Under the pieces are notes generated by a model. It was not told the origin of the DNA and made no database searches. It saw nothing but the letters and a program-made list of their open reading frames with translations. A DNA stretch of 64,000 bases from Ardenticatenales bacterium. Its GTDB lineage: Bacteria; Chloroflexota; Anaerolineae; Ardenticatenales; Ardenticatenaceae. Position 1 is the first letter of the stretch; each line of letters opens with the position of its first letter. Location: positions 202,077 through 266,076 of the forward strand of contig JACKAZ010000006.1 of NCBI GenBank assembly GCA_020634795.1, written 5' to 3'. Below are positions 25,167-33,883 of this stretch, piece after piece. The position numbers were made by a program, and so were the translations under genes.

Positions 25167-26510
25167 TTATCGTGGAATGTTTCGCGGGGGCGGGGTTGGT
25201 GGTGGAAGGGGGGTCAGCAACGCTCGAGCATCCGACCAACGGCCATCATCAAGATGATCAATAAAGTCATCCCAATCTGTGTCAGGGCGGCGGGTGTCGG
25301 CCAAGAAGGAGTCGCGAAGCGAGGCGGTGTCACCGTCAAAGTAAGCGCTGGCGACCACATCCTCCCCGACCAAGGTAACCAATTCGTCCACTATCTGGTG
25401 TTGATAACGGTAGATCGTCTTCGACCGGTCTGTATTGACGTTTGCGCCATCGGGCAAGCCCGCGATCACTTGGCGCGAAAAGTATTCCGTCATCCCTTCG
25501 TTTAGATCCCAACTGACGGTGGTTCGAACGGCATCGTCACTGTATTTATGCATTGCTTCGTGAATGACCGTCCCCGCGTTGCCCCGGTCGCTATTGACCC
25601 AGACCCGTCCCGACGAATCGACAAAGGCATTGATCGACGGTCCTCGGGTGGGCCAATCGTCGCCGTAGGCCGCGTAGCCCGCGGCATCGAAGTTGGCCCC
25701 GTCGACCACCGCTACCCTGCCGGTGATCTGCCGATCATCGGCGATCGCACCATCGAGATAGTCGGGCAAGGTCGTACGAATGAGGCGATCTGCCTCTTGC
25801 GCGGAGGTGTGGGGCGTGGTTCCGGAGTGCAGGGTCTGGAGTTCCACCAAGAGATTGAGGTACGACTCCGTATCCATGGTAGCGGCCAGCCCTTCAAGCA
25901 CGTCGGGATCGTTGTAGATCTGCTCACGGAGCGAGGGGATCGTTGCCGCCGCCCACGAATCGGGCAACATCTGGAGGAGTCGGAGCTGGTCGAGCAACCG
26001 ATGCGCCTCTTCCGCCTTTTCGGCAAGACGTGCTTCGACCTCGTCCAGTTCACGCTGCCATTCATCCCGCACGAACTGTGGAACGCCGGAGGTGGCGAGC
26101 AGTTCGCGAAGCTGTTCACGTCGCGCCAAGTCGGTATAACCAGCGCTGGGCGGATCGTTCGACAGGGGCGGCGCGCTCTCGGCATCCCCCCAAGCCGACC
26201 CATTGCCCCCGAGCATCCCTCCTGCGAACAGGGCGGCTGCCTCTTCCTCCGCATCGCGGATGATCTCACTGATTTGACCGGTCACACGGGCCGCTTCGGT
26301 CAACGCCTCCTGCAGGCGCATCGTGGCGGGCAGCACCTCCGCCTCCAGTTCGCCAAAGAAGGCGAGAGCCGCCTCCCCTTCCCAACTCTGCCGCAACTGG
26401 TCGGCCTGTCGCGTGACGGTGCGGCGCATCTGCTCGATCTTGGCGGCGTGCTGCTCCAAGGAGCGGGTGATCGTCACTAAGCTGTCGTAGTTGGCTTGGA
26501 ATACCGTCAT
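25167..26510 (-). CDS. WXG100 effector with C-terminal zinc-metallopeptidase-like domain
   Basis: A 447-residue protein. Residues 1-100 form the WXG100 helical hairpin (MTVFQANYDSLVTITRSL, then LRQSWEGEAALAFF). The middle is coiled-coil-like (DEVEARLAEKAEEAHRLLDQL). The C-terminal domain holds a gluzincin-like site: H317-E318-x2-H321 (VIHEAMHKY), and 17 residues later N337-E338 in NEGMTEYF, the expected third ligand. A WXG100 N-terminus marks type VII secretion substrates; with a peptidase domain this looks like a polymorphic toxin. The start at 26510 suits the domain and a strong promoter just upstream. A lipoprotein gene follows after five bases. Confidence 0.82.
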   Translation of the reverse strand: MTVFQANYDSLVTITRSLEQHAAKIEQMRRTVTRQADQLRQSWEGEAALAFFGELEAEVLPATMRLQEALTEAARVTGQISEIIRDAEEEAAALFAGGMLGGNGSAWGDAESAPPLSNDPPSAGYTDLARREQLRELLATSGVPQFVRDEWQRELDEVEARLAEKAEEAHRLLDQLRLLQMLPDSWAAATIPSLREQIYNDPDVLEGLAATMDTESYLNLLVELQTLHSGTTPHTSAQEADRLIRTTLPDYLDGAIADDRQITGRVAVVDGANFDAAGYAAYGDDWPTRGPSINAFVDSSGRVWVNSDRGNAGTVIHEAMHKYSDDAVRTTVSWDLNEGMTEYFSRQVIAGLPDGANVNTDRSKTIYRYQHQIVDELVTLVGEDVVASAYFDGDTASLRDSFLADTRRPDTDWDDFIDHLDDGRWSDARALLTPLPPPTPPPRNIPR

Positions 26511-26552
26511 CGTTCGGCCCCCGCCATTGACGAAACATGGGCAATTTGTCCC

Positions 26553-26581
26553 ATTGTAATATCTTATCAACAGCCTGTCAA
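26553..26581 (-). promoter_or_regulatory. Sigma-A-type promoter of the WXG100 effector operon
   Basis: On the minus strand TTGACA (26576-26581) and TACAAT (26553-26558) are 17 bases apart, close to ideal. The predicted start of transcription is about 35 bases before the WXG100 effector start codon. Confidence 0.75.
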
Positions 26582-26816
26582 TCAACCCGTAAGGTCGCCA
26601 GCCTTCGACTGGTATGCGACGCGAAGGGCTGAAAGGCGGAGGGTTATCGAGCGCCTCCCCGCACCAGTTGGCGCTGGCAGTCCAAAACAGTCGCATTCAC
26701 GCACGGAACGCTTCAGGCGTATCGGTGGTGTCCGTCCGTTGGCTGAGAGCCGATCGCCTTCCATCGCAGCGGGTTTCAGAAGGACGCCTCGGCCCTTCGC
26801 TCGGTGACTTCGGGGG

Positions 26817-28724
26817 CTATCGCCACGGCATGTAGCCGACCAAGCCCCATGCCCCCATGGCGACCGTCATAATCAGGTTCATGCTCGACGCGAAAAGGGC
26901 GTAGAACTTGACCCCCCAAGGGATCGGCCAGCGTAGGCCACGCACCGCTTGGATGAACCCCACCACACTGAAGAGCGCAAAGGCCACTGTCAGCACCGTG
27001 ATCGCAAGGCTGGGCAGCGAAGGCGTGCCCAGCGTCTGGGTCGGATTGCTGGACAAAGCGGCCAGTACAAAGGCGACCAGCATCCCGATCAGCGAGAGCG
27101 TCGCCAGCAGTGGCAGCACTCGGACGCTTAGCCGCGGCGCGTAGAGGCGGCGCAACAGCAGCCGTGTCAACCAAACGGCTGCGAAGAGCAGCGTCATCAC
27201 GGTGCTGACCAAAAATGCGATGAGCAGCCCGATGCGTAGCCACGATTGGGCGCTGGAGATCTGCCGTGCATTCAATCCCACCCCGCTCTGCAGCACCCTC
27301 CCATATTCTGGATCATCGACAAAGACGTAGCTGATGCCACGCCCGTCCTCGCTGCGGAATTGGCGCGGAGCGACCGGAATGAGCGTCACGGGGGGCGAGA
27401 GCAAAGAGCTGACCATCAATTCGCCCCCTTGCTCGGTAACTCTGACTTGACCGATAGTGCGCTCCAACGGACGGACCAGCGGATCGAGCAGCGGCGTTGT
27501 GAGTTCGTAGCTACCGACCAGTGCATCACGCTCGGCATCGCTCAGGGCGATTGCGGCGGCTGCGGTGGGCGGCGTCAGATCGTGAATGAGGTAAGCCTCA
27601 ATCGCGTCGATCATTTCGCCGAGTGCCAGGCCGTTGGCGCTGTTGATATTGATGAAGTAGCCGCGCTCCTGATCGGGCAGCAGGGCATATTCGGAGAGGA
27701 AGCCGTCAATCCCCCCATTATGGCCGTAGAACGTGAAGCCGTCCCGCTCGGTCGCGTAGGTCGCCAGCCCGTAGGCGACTTCTACACCGTTCTGCGCCGC
27801 CAGCGACGTTTCTGCACGACGCATCCGCGCGATGGAGTCGGGATTCAACAGGGCTTGGCCCTGGTAATTCCCATCGTTCAGCAGCATCTGCATGAAGGGC
27901 GCCATTTGGCGCGGCTCAACGGTAATAGAACCCGATGCCCGTACGATGATATTTACGGGCGGCTGCACCGTCTGCCCGTCGGGGGCGTAGCTCGTCGCCA
28001 ACTGCGGGCGATTCGCCTCATCGACGTAGAAGCTGGCGCTCGTCATGCCGAGCGGGTCGAAGAAACGTTCCTCCACCAACGTTTCGTACTGTTCGCCTGT
28101 CACCTGCTCAATGGCGTAGGCGGCCATGGCCGGACCGATGTTGGAATACATCCCGTAGCTGCCGGGCCGCCACATCGAACGGTGGAGGGCGCGGGTCGTC
28201 GCAAGCCCCGCTTCGGTACTGATCGTGCCATCGTTGATCAGATAGTGACGGTAGCGCAGATTGGGCAAGCCCGCAGTATGCTCCAACAGATGAACGAAGC
28301 GCACCGGCTCCGTCGCCGCCCAAGGGTTGTCGATCGCCAAGTCGGGCGCCAGCTCGCTCAGTGGCGTGTTGAGGTCGAGTTGGCCGTCTTCCTGAAGCTG
28401 CAAGGCGGTCAATGCCACGAAGCTCTTCGAGATGGAGCCAATGCGGAACTGGGTCTCGCCCGTCACCGGGCTATCGCGTTCCACATCGGCCACGCCCAAG
28501 TAGCCTTCCCAGAGCACTGCGTCGCCCGAGACCAAGATCACCGCCGCGCCCGGCACGTTGCGTTCGGTCATGATGGCTGATAGCCGTCCCTCTAATTCGT
28601 CCAACGTCTGGGGGGCGGGCGGTTCCTCCTGCGCGTGGGCGACACGACCGGACAGGAGCAGGAGGCTGAGTAGCAGGGTCACTGCGAGTGTGCGAATCAT
28701 CAGGGGCAAGCCTTTTGTGTTCAT
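26817..28724 (-). CDS. Serine hydrolase (class C beta-lactamase/PBP fold) with C-terminal membrane helices
   Basis: A 635-residue exported protein with a signal peptide (LLLSLLLLSGRVAHAQE). The beta-lactamase-fold domain has the catalytic S97-x2-K100 motif (GSISKSF), a Y-S-N motif (GMYSNIGPAM) and an HNGG motif in place of KTG (YGHNGGIDGF). About 430 residues of enzyme and linker are followed by four or five membrane helices, anchoring it with the active site outside. Such proteins are usually peptidases or esterases, not antibiotic-resistance enzymes. The ATG at 28724 follows GGAGAAG. It is divergent from the PadR gene and may share its operator. Confidence 0.9.
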   Translation of the reverse strand: MNTKGLPLMIRTLAVTLLLSLLLLSGRVAHAQEEPPAPQTLDELEGRLSAIMTERNVPGAAVILVSGDAVLWEGYLGVADVERDSPVTGETQFRIGSISKSFVALTALQLQEDGQLDLNTPLSELAPDLAIDNPWAATEPVRFVHLLEHTAGLPNLRYRHYLINDGTISTEAGLATTRALHRSMWRPGSYGMYSNIGPAMAAYAIEQVTGEQYETLVEERFFDPLGMTSASFYVDEANRPQLATSYAPDGQTVQPPVNIIVRASGSITVEPRQMAPFMQMLLNDGNYQGQALLNPDSIARMRRAETSLAAQNGVEVAYGLATYATERDGFTFYGHNGGIDGFLSEYALLPDQERGYFININSANGLALGEMIDAIEAYLIHDLTPPTAAAAIALSDAERDALVGSYELTTPLLDPLVRPLERTIGQVRVTEQGGELMVSSLLSPPVTLIPVAPRQFRSEDGRGISYVFVDDPEYGRVLQSGVGLNARQISSAQSWLRIGLLIAFLVSTVMTLLFAAVWLTRLLLRRLYAPRLSVRVLPLLATLSLIGMLVAFVLAALSSNPTQTLGTPSLPSLAITVLTVAFALFSVVGFIQAVRGLRWPIPWGVKFYALFASSMNLIMTVAMGAWGLVGYMPWR

Positions 28725-28824
28725 TGGGTGTGACTTCTCCGCGCAATTACGCAGTCCACGCCAGAGGGTTGCGAGGCAATCATCCCACGGCTCTAGGCGC
28801 ATTCGGGACGAATTGACCCATTGC

Positions 28825-28886
28825 TTGACATACTATGAGAAATACAGTATAGTGTTACGCATGGCAACACAGAATGATACAGTATC
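28825..28886 (+). promoter_or_regulatory. padR promoter with twin ATACAGTAT operators
   Basis: TTGACA (28825-28830) and TATAGT (28848-28853) are 17 bases apart, a near-consensus promoter. ATACAGTAT occurs twice, at 28842-28850 overlapping the -10 box and at 28877-28885 inside the first codons, with centres 35 bases apart. ATACT (28830-28834) also forms an inverted repeat with AGTAT (28846-28850). The layout fits negative autoregulation by the PadR protein. Confidence 0.75.
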
Positions 28887-29211
28887 AGCCTTGAGCGACG
28901 GTCTAAGCTCCGAGATGCGGCGCGGGTTGGTGACCGTAGCGGTCTTGGCGGCCTGCCGAACGCCGCAGTACGGTTATTCTCTCAAGCAAAAACTCGATGA
29001 GAGTCGGATCGAAGTCAACGAAGGCACGCTCTATCCGCTGATGCGACGGCTGGAAGCGCAGGGGCTGCTGACGAGTGAATGGCAGATCCATGACGGCGAA
29101 CGGCCCCGACGCTACTACACCCTGGCGCCGTTGGGCCGCGAACTGTTGCCCCAGCTCCGTGAGGCGTGGCAAGCGATCGCCCGCGCCTTAGAGACCTTGC
29201 TCGAGGAATAG
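28861..29211 (+). CDS. PadR-family transcriptional regulator
   Basis: A 116-residue winged-helix repressor. The pattern is standard: RRGLVTVAVLAACRTPQYGYSLKQKLDES, then EGTLYPLMRRLEAQGLLTSEW, the wing with RPRRYYTLAPLGRELL, and a C-terminal dimerisation helix. PadR proteins respond to small ligands and commonly sit next to HAAS-domain membrane proteins, as here. It probably represses itself and the downstream gene through the ATACAGTAT sites. Confidence 0.92.
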   Translation: MATQNDTVSALSDGLSSEMRRGLVTVAVLAACRTPQYGYSLKQKLDESRIEVNEGTLYPLMRRLEAQGLLTSEWQIHDGERPRRYYTLAPLGRELLPQLREAWQAIARALETLLEE

Positions 29212-29280
29212 TTAACGCAACTAACCCATCCATCCCACCGACACCGATCAACGCCGCACCACACCTATGACGAGGAAGCT

Positions 29281-30279
29281 ATGTCCCAGAACACGACATC
29301 CTATGATTGGATTTACCGATACAGCACAGAAGTCGCCCAGATGTTACCGGCGGCACAGCGTCACGATATCAAACAGGAGATCACTTCGCTGTTGATAGAT
29401 GAACTGGAAAGCGAACACGGGGAGGCGGTGAGCGAGGCCGATGTGTTGGCGCTCCTGCGCCGTTACCCCAGCCCGGCCGAAATGGCGGCCCGCTACGGTG
29501 CGTCCCAAGCGTTGATTGGTCCTGCCCTGTACCCGACCTACCTGACCGTGGTGCAGTTGGTGGCCCTCATCGTCGTTATCGTGGCGATAGTGACCAGCAT
29601 CATCGGCATTTTCACGGGCGGTGCATGGGGCGTGGCGTCGGTTCTGGGCGTGATCTGGAACATTCTCGCCATGGTGCTGACGTCGGTCGCCATCGTCACC
29701 CTCGTTTTCGCGGTGGTTGAGCGCTCAACGTCGCCACAGCAACAAGCAGAGATTGACGCGGCGCAACGAGAGCGCTGGCGTCCGGAGTCGCTGCCCCCCG
29801 TGGCGGGCACGGAACGGGTCAGTGTCAGTGGTATGGCGGGGGAAATCATCACGACGCTCGTCGCAATTCTTTGGCTCAACTATTACGTGACTGCCGACGG
29901 CAGCTTGACCATCTTTGCCGACGGCCCCCAACTCTTCCGCCTCTTCTCGCCGCTCTTTCTCAGCTTCATTCCGTGGCTCACGTTGCTCTGGATCGGCGAC
30001 CTCGTCACCGATATTGTGGTGCTGGCCCGTCGACGGTGGGAACGGCCCTCGCGGCTCATCGCGATTGGCATTGGCTTGGTCAGCGTCGTGCTCTTGGGCG
30101 TGATGCTCAGTGGTGGCCCCTTGGCGGCCACCGAGGGCATGGAGCGTTGGGTTCGCGGCGGTGTGGCCGCGGTGCTGCTCCTCATTCTGATCGATATCGG
30201 GAGCCATCTCTGGGCGCTTTACCGACAGCGCGGCCCCTCCGCCGATGGGGCCTTGCTTTCCACTGCGTCGATCCGCTGA
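29281..30279 (+). CDS. HAAS-domain membrane protein partnered with PadR
   Basis: A 332-residue protein. Residues 1-80 have the HAAS/DUF1700-like helical pattern (WIYRYSTEVAQMLPAAQRHDIKQEITSLLIDELES, then ALLRRYPSPAEMAARYG). About six membrane helices follow. Such proteins are usually encoded directly after PadR regulators and are thought to connect membrane state to the regulator; their biochemical role is unknown. The start follows GAGGAAGCT. It lies 69 bases after padR and ends at an intrinsic terminator. Confidence 0.82.
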   Translation: MSQNTTSYDWIYRYSTEVAQMLPAAQRHDIKQEITSLLIDELESEHGEAVSEADVLALLRRYPSPAEMAARYGASQALIGPALYPTYLTVVQLVALIVVIVAIVTSIIGIFTGGAWGVASVLGVIWNILAMVLTSVAIVTLVFAVVERSTSPQQQAEIDAAQRERWRPESLPPVAGTERVSVSGMAGEIITTLVAILWLNYYVTADGSLTIFADGPQLFRLFSPLFLSFIPWLTLLWIGDLVTDIVVLARRRWERPSRLIAIGIGLVSVVLLGVMLSGGPLAATEGMERWVRGGVAAVLLLILIDIGSHLWALYRQRGPSADGALLSTASIR

Positions 30280-30581
30280 TCCTCCCATCGTTCGCGCACA
30301 AGGCCGCTTCGGCGGTCTTTTTCGTTGCCCCAATACCGCAACCCGCGCTCCCTTTGCTATAATGAGGGCTGGCGTGCCCATTAAAATGCCAACGATGAGC
30401 CGCCCCTTTGCACCAGTTAACATTGAGTACCGAGTATCGAGTACACGTTGTTCTGCCATTGTTTTGCATTGAAAAGCCATGAAATGACAATGTTTCCCAT
30501 GCACCATTCGCCATTCGCCATTCGCCATTCGCCAACCGATCAACCCCGACCCTTCCAGCACAACCCGTAGACCGAGACCCC
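30280..30581. other. Intergenic region, 302 bp, upstream of typA
   Basis: It holds the terminator at 30302-30323, a consensus TATAAT at 30358-30363 with a poor -35 box, and CCATTCGCCATTCGCC repeats near 30500-30535. No gene is supported. If TATAAT is used, the typA leader is about 210 bases. Confidence 0.5.
30302..30323 (+). terminator. Intrinsic terminator after the HAAS gene
   Basis: Stem GGCCGC/GCGGTC closed by a TTCG tetraloop and followed by TTTTT. Confidence 0.85.
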
Positions 30582-32414
30582 ATGCAACGTAACGATATCC
30601 GCAACATCGCCATCATCGCCCACGTCGATCATGGCAAAACCACCCTTGTCGACAGTATGCTCCACCAGGCCAGCGTTTTCCGCGCCAACGAACAGGTGCG
30701 CGAACGGGTGATGGATTCCAACGACCTTGAACGGGAGCGTGGGATCACCATTCTTTCCAAGAACACCGCCGTCCGCTGGGGCGAGACCAAGATCAACATC
30801 GTCGACACCCCGGGCCACGCCGACTTCGGCGGCGAGGTCGAGCGGGTGCTCAACATGGTCGATGGAGTGCTGCTGTTGGTCGACGCGGTGGAAGGGCCGA
30901 TGCCCCAAACCCGCTTCGTGCTGAAAAAGGCGCTAGAGCTGGGCCATCGGGCGATTCTGGTCGTCAACAAGATGGATCGCCCCAGCGCCCGTCCCGATTG
31001 GGTCGTCAACGAAACCTTCGACCTCTTCGTGGAGCTGGGCGCGACCGACGAACAGGCCGATTTCGAGATCATCTATGCCAATGGGTTGGCGGGCCACGCC
31101 GGGAACGATCCGGATGGCCTAGCGCCTTCGCTCACGCCCCTCTTCGAGGCGATCCTGCGGCTGCCCGCACCCGAAGTGGCCGCCGACGAGGCCGCACGCC
31201 TGATGGCGACCACGCTCGACTACGACGATTACAAGGGCAGCATTGTGATTGGCCGGCTACACAGCGGAACCTTACAGCGGGGCCAACAGGTCGCGGTCGT
31301 CCATCCCCATCGCGCGCCGCGCACCGGCAAACTTAAGGAACTCTTTCTCTTCGACGGCTTAGAGCGCAAGCCGGTGGAGGAAGTGGCCGCAGGCGATATT
31401 CTCGCGCTGACGGGGTTGGACGGAACCAACATTGGCGACACCATCGCCGACCCCGCCGCGCCGGAGCCGCTGCCCCCGATCGAGGTCGAGGAGCCGACGG
31501 TGCGCATGGCCTTCACGGTCAACACCAGCCCCTTCGCGGGGCGCGAGGGCGATTATGTGACCAGCCGCGCTTTGGGCGATCGGCTGCGCCGCGAGCTGGA
31601 GCGCAACGTGGCACTACGCATCGCCGAAACCGAGCGGCGCGACCTGTGGATCGTTTCGGGGCGGGGCGAGCTGCATCTGGCGATCTTCATCGAAACGATG
31701 CGGCGCGAGGGCTATGAACTGGCCGTGGGCAAGCCCGAGGTCATCTTCAAGGAGGTCGAGGGCGCGCGCTACGAGCCGATGGAGCAGGTCGAGGTCGAGG
31801 TGGCGGAGGATTACGCGGGGGTGGTGATCGAGATGCTGGGCAAGCGGCGCGGGCGGATGGAGGACATGCGCGTCCTGCCCGACGGCACCAACCATCTGAC
31901 CTATATCATCCCGACACGCGGCTTGCTCGGCTTCCGCAACGATTTCCTCACCTCGACCCGTGGCACGGGTATCTTGCATTCCCTCTTCTACAGTTACGAA
32001 CCGTACGCGGGCGAGATCGACAGCCGCGAGACCGGTTCGCTCGTCAACCTGGAACAGGGCACCAGCACGGCCTATTCGCTGGACAACGCCCAGCAGCGCG
32101 GTGCGCTGTTCATCGGGCCGGGGGTCGAGGTCTACGAGGGGATGATCATCGGCCAACACAATCGGCCGGGTGATCTGCCGATCAATGTGACCAAGCGCAA
32201 GCAGCTCACCAACTTCCGCGCCGATGGCAAGGATGACGCGGTCCGGCTGACGCCCCCCATCGAGATGAGCCTTGACAACGCCATCGAATATATCGCCGAC
32301 GATGAGTGGGTCGAGATCACCCCCAAGTCGATCCGGCTCCGTAAAAAAGTGCTCGACACGCAGCAGCGGATGAAGATCGAGAAGAAGGCGAAGCAGGCGC
32401 GGGAGGAGGCGTAG
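30582..32414 (+). CDS. typA: Translational GTPase TypA/BipA
   Basis: A 610-residue ribosome-binding GTPase of the EF-G family involved in stress adaptation and 50S assembly. G1 is AHVDHGKTTLVDSML, the switch I region RERGITILSKNTAV, G3 DTPGHADFGGEVERVL, and G4 NKMDRP. Domain II, an EF-G-like domain and the BipA-specific C-terminus (GLLGFRNDFLTSTRGTGILHSLF, then ITPKSIRLRKK) are all present. Length is typical. It is a single gene with no ribosome site close to the ATG. Confidence 0.97.
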   Translation: MQRNDIRNIAIIAHVDHGKTTLVDSMLHQASVFRANEQVRERVMDSNDLERERGITILSKNTAVRWGETKINIVDTPGHADFGGEVERVLNMVDGVLLLVDAVEGPMPQTRFVLKKALELGHRAILVVNKMDRPSARPDWVVNETFDLFVELGATDEQADFEIIYANGLAGHAGNDPDGLAPSLTPLFEAILRLPAPEVAADEAARLMATTLDYDDYKGSIVIGRLHSGTLQRGQQVAVVHPHRAPRTGKLKELFLFDGLERKPVEEVAAGDILALTGLDGTNIGDTIADPAAPEPLPPIEVEEPTVRMAFTVNTSPFAGREGDYVTSRALGDRLRRELERNVALRIAETERRDLWIVSGRGELHLAIFIETMRREGYELAVGKPEVIFKEVEGARYEPMEQVEVEVAEDYAGVVIEMLGKRRGRMEDMRVLPDGTNHLTYIIPTRGLLGFRNDFLTSTRGTGILHSLFYSYEPYAGEIDSRETGSLVNLEQGTSTAYSLDNAQQRGALFIGPGVEVYEGMIIGQHNRPGDLPINVTKRKQLTNFRADGKDDAVRLTPPIEMSLDNAIEYIADDEWVEITPKSIRLRKKVLDTQQRMKIEKKAKQAREEA

Positions 32415-32658
32415 AGCGTTGCGGTCGTCACTCACGGAAATCGAGAATCGGTGTGCCCTGTTGAACCTTGCGTATAGCTTTGTTTAGATGGCCCCACACC
32501 CCCGTACACTCACAGATCGCCATGCGCTGCATTCGTCCGCCGTGGTGCGCTGCCGCGCGTGGGACTTCTATTTGCCATTCGCCATGCCCTAACTTGAGCG
32601 GCAGCCAGCAACGCCCTATGACAACGGTGACCAAACCATCTATTTTCAGGAGAAAGCT

Positions 32659-33873
32659 ATGTGGAACGGGGAACTCACCTCCGCGCTAGAAACCGTGTTA
32701 CGTGACACCGTCATCACTGATGACAGCCCCGGCACTTTGCTGCATGATTTCCAGACGATGCTCGATTTTGTTCGAGAGACAGAACCGACGCTGACACAGA
32801 GCCAGCTTCTGAAGTTGCAATCGCTACGCCCCTTGAACACGGCGTTGAAACGTTCCATCGACCACGGCTTGACGCGCCCCCTCCAAAAATCTTTCCCTAA
32901 CATAAACGGTCTTTACCTGCTGCTGCGCGTTTCGGGCCTCACCGTTGTGCAGATACGGGAGAAGGAGGCGACCCTTATCCTCAATGAGCCGGTGGTGGAA
33001 ATCTGGAACAACCTCAATGCCGACGAGCGCTACGTCGCTTTGCTCGAAAACTGGCTTTTTCGCGGCGATGAAGCCGTACTTGGCGAACGCGGCGGTCTTT
33101 TGGGCTACAACAGACCCTTCTGGCTTTGGGCCGAGTTCGTACGCGATATGTTGATGGGCCGCAGACGGGGCGATGATTGGATCACCTTCACGCGCTATCG
33201 TCCCAAGCATCACAATTTGGCACTGATGGAACTTTTTGGATTGGTAAGGATCACCGATGGGCCAACTGTTCACAAACAAGCATGGCAGATTGAGGATGTA
33301 CAGATTACAGCGTGGGGTCAAGCAGTCGCCGCCCTCCTGATCGGCACAGTTCTTGAGGATGATCGCATCTGGAACAGGCTGGATTCAGATGATGAATGGG
33401 TAAGCGACCTTCTGTATGAGACGCTCATCCCCTATCGGCCCAAACTACAGCAGCAGTTGGTGCTCCCCGCCCAATCCTTCCAACCCGGCAGCTACGTCTT
33501 CAAAGTTTCGCTCTCGCCATCGCTCTGGCGCAGAATCACTATTGACGCCGAGGCCACATTAGAGACGTTCAGCGATGCCATTCTTCGCGCCTATCAGTTT
33601 GACCACGACCATCTCTATCTCTTTCGCTATCCCTCGCCCTACGGGCGTCCGATTCAAGCGTTTCATCCTTATATGCAAGAACAAATCTCTGTGGACGAGG
33701 TGCGAATTGGCGATTTGGGGCTACAAGCTGGCTCGCAGCTGCTCTACAATTACGATTTCGGGGACGATTGGCGCTTCGACGTGCTACTAGAGCGGATCGA
33801 TGCGGCTGACCCAACATTGAAAGGCTATCGGCTGGGTGAAAAGCGCGGCCGATCCCCCCAACAGTACAGATAA
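32659..33873 (+). CDS. Plasmid pRiA4b ORF-3-like protein
   Basis: A 404-residue protein. The first 270 residues are not recognised (LKLQSLRPLNTALKRSID, GYNRPFWLWAEFVRDML). The last 130 are the pRiA4b ORF-3 domain (YVFKVSLSPSLWRRITIDAEATLETFSDAILRAYQFDHDHLYLF, then LLYNYDFGDDWRFDVLLERI). This beta-grasp-like domain is widespread, often in mobile or plasmid contexts, and has no known biochemical function. The ATG follows AGGAGAAAGCT. It ends ten bases before murF-alr, so the two may be cotranscribed. Confidence 0.82.
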   Translation: MWNGELTSALETVLRDTVITDDSPGTLLHDFQTMLDFVRETEPTLTQSQLLKLQSLRPLNTALKRSIDHGLTRPLQKSFPNINGLYLLLRVSGLTVVQIREKEATLILNEPVVEIWNNLNADERYVALLENWLFRGDEAVLGERGGLLGYNRPFWLWAEFVRDMLMGRRRGDDWITFTRYRPKHHNLALMELFGLVRITDGPTVHKQAWQIEDVQITAWGQAVAALLIGTVLEDDRIWNRLDSDDEWVSDLLYETLIPYRPKLQQQLVLPAQSFQPGSYVFKVSLSPSLWRRITIDAEATLETFSDAILRAYQFDHDHLYLFRYPSPYGRPIQAFHPYMQEQISVDEVRIGDLGLQAGSQLLYNYDFGDDWRFDVLLERIDAADPTLKGYRLGEKRGRSPQQYR

Positions 33874-33883
33874 GTCGCGGCCC

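Noticed and set aside
32428..32634. 68-residue minus-strand frame between typA and the pRiA4b-like gene
   Set aside because: No ribosome site and no recognisable family; composition is not clearly coding.
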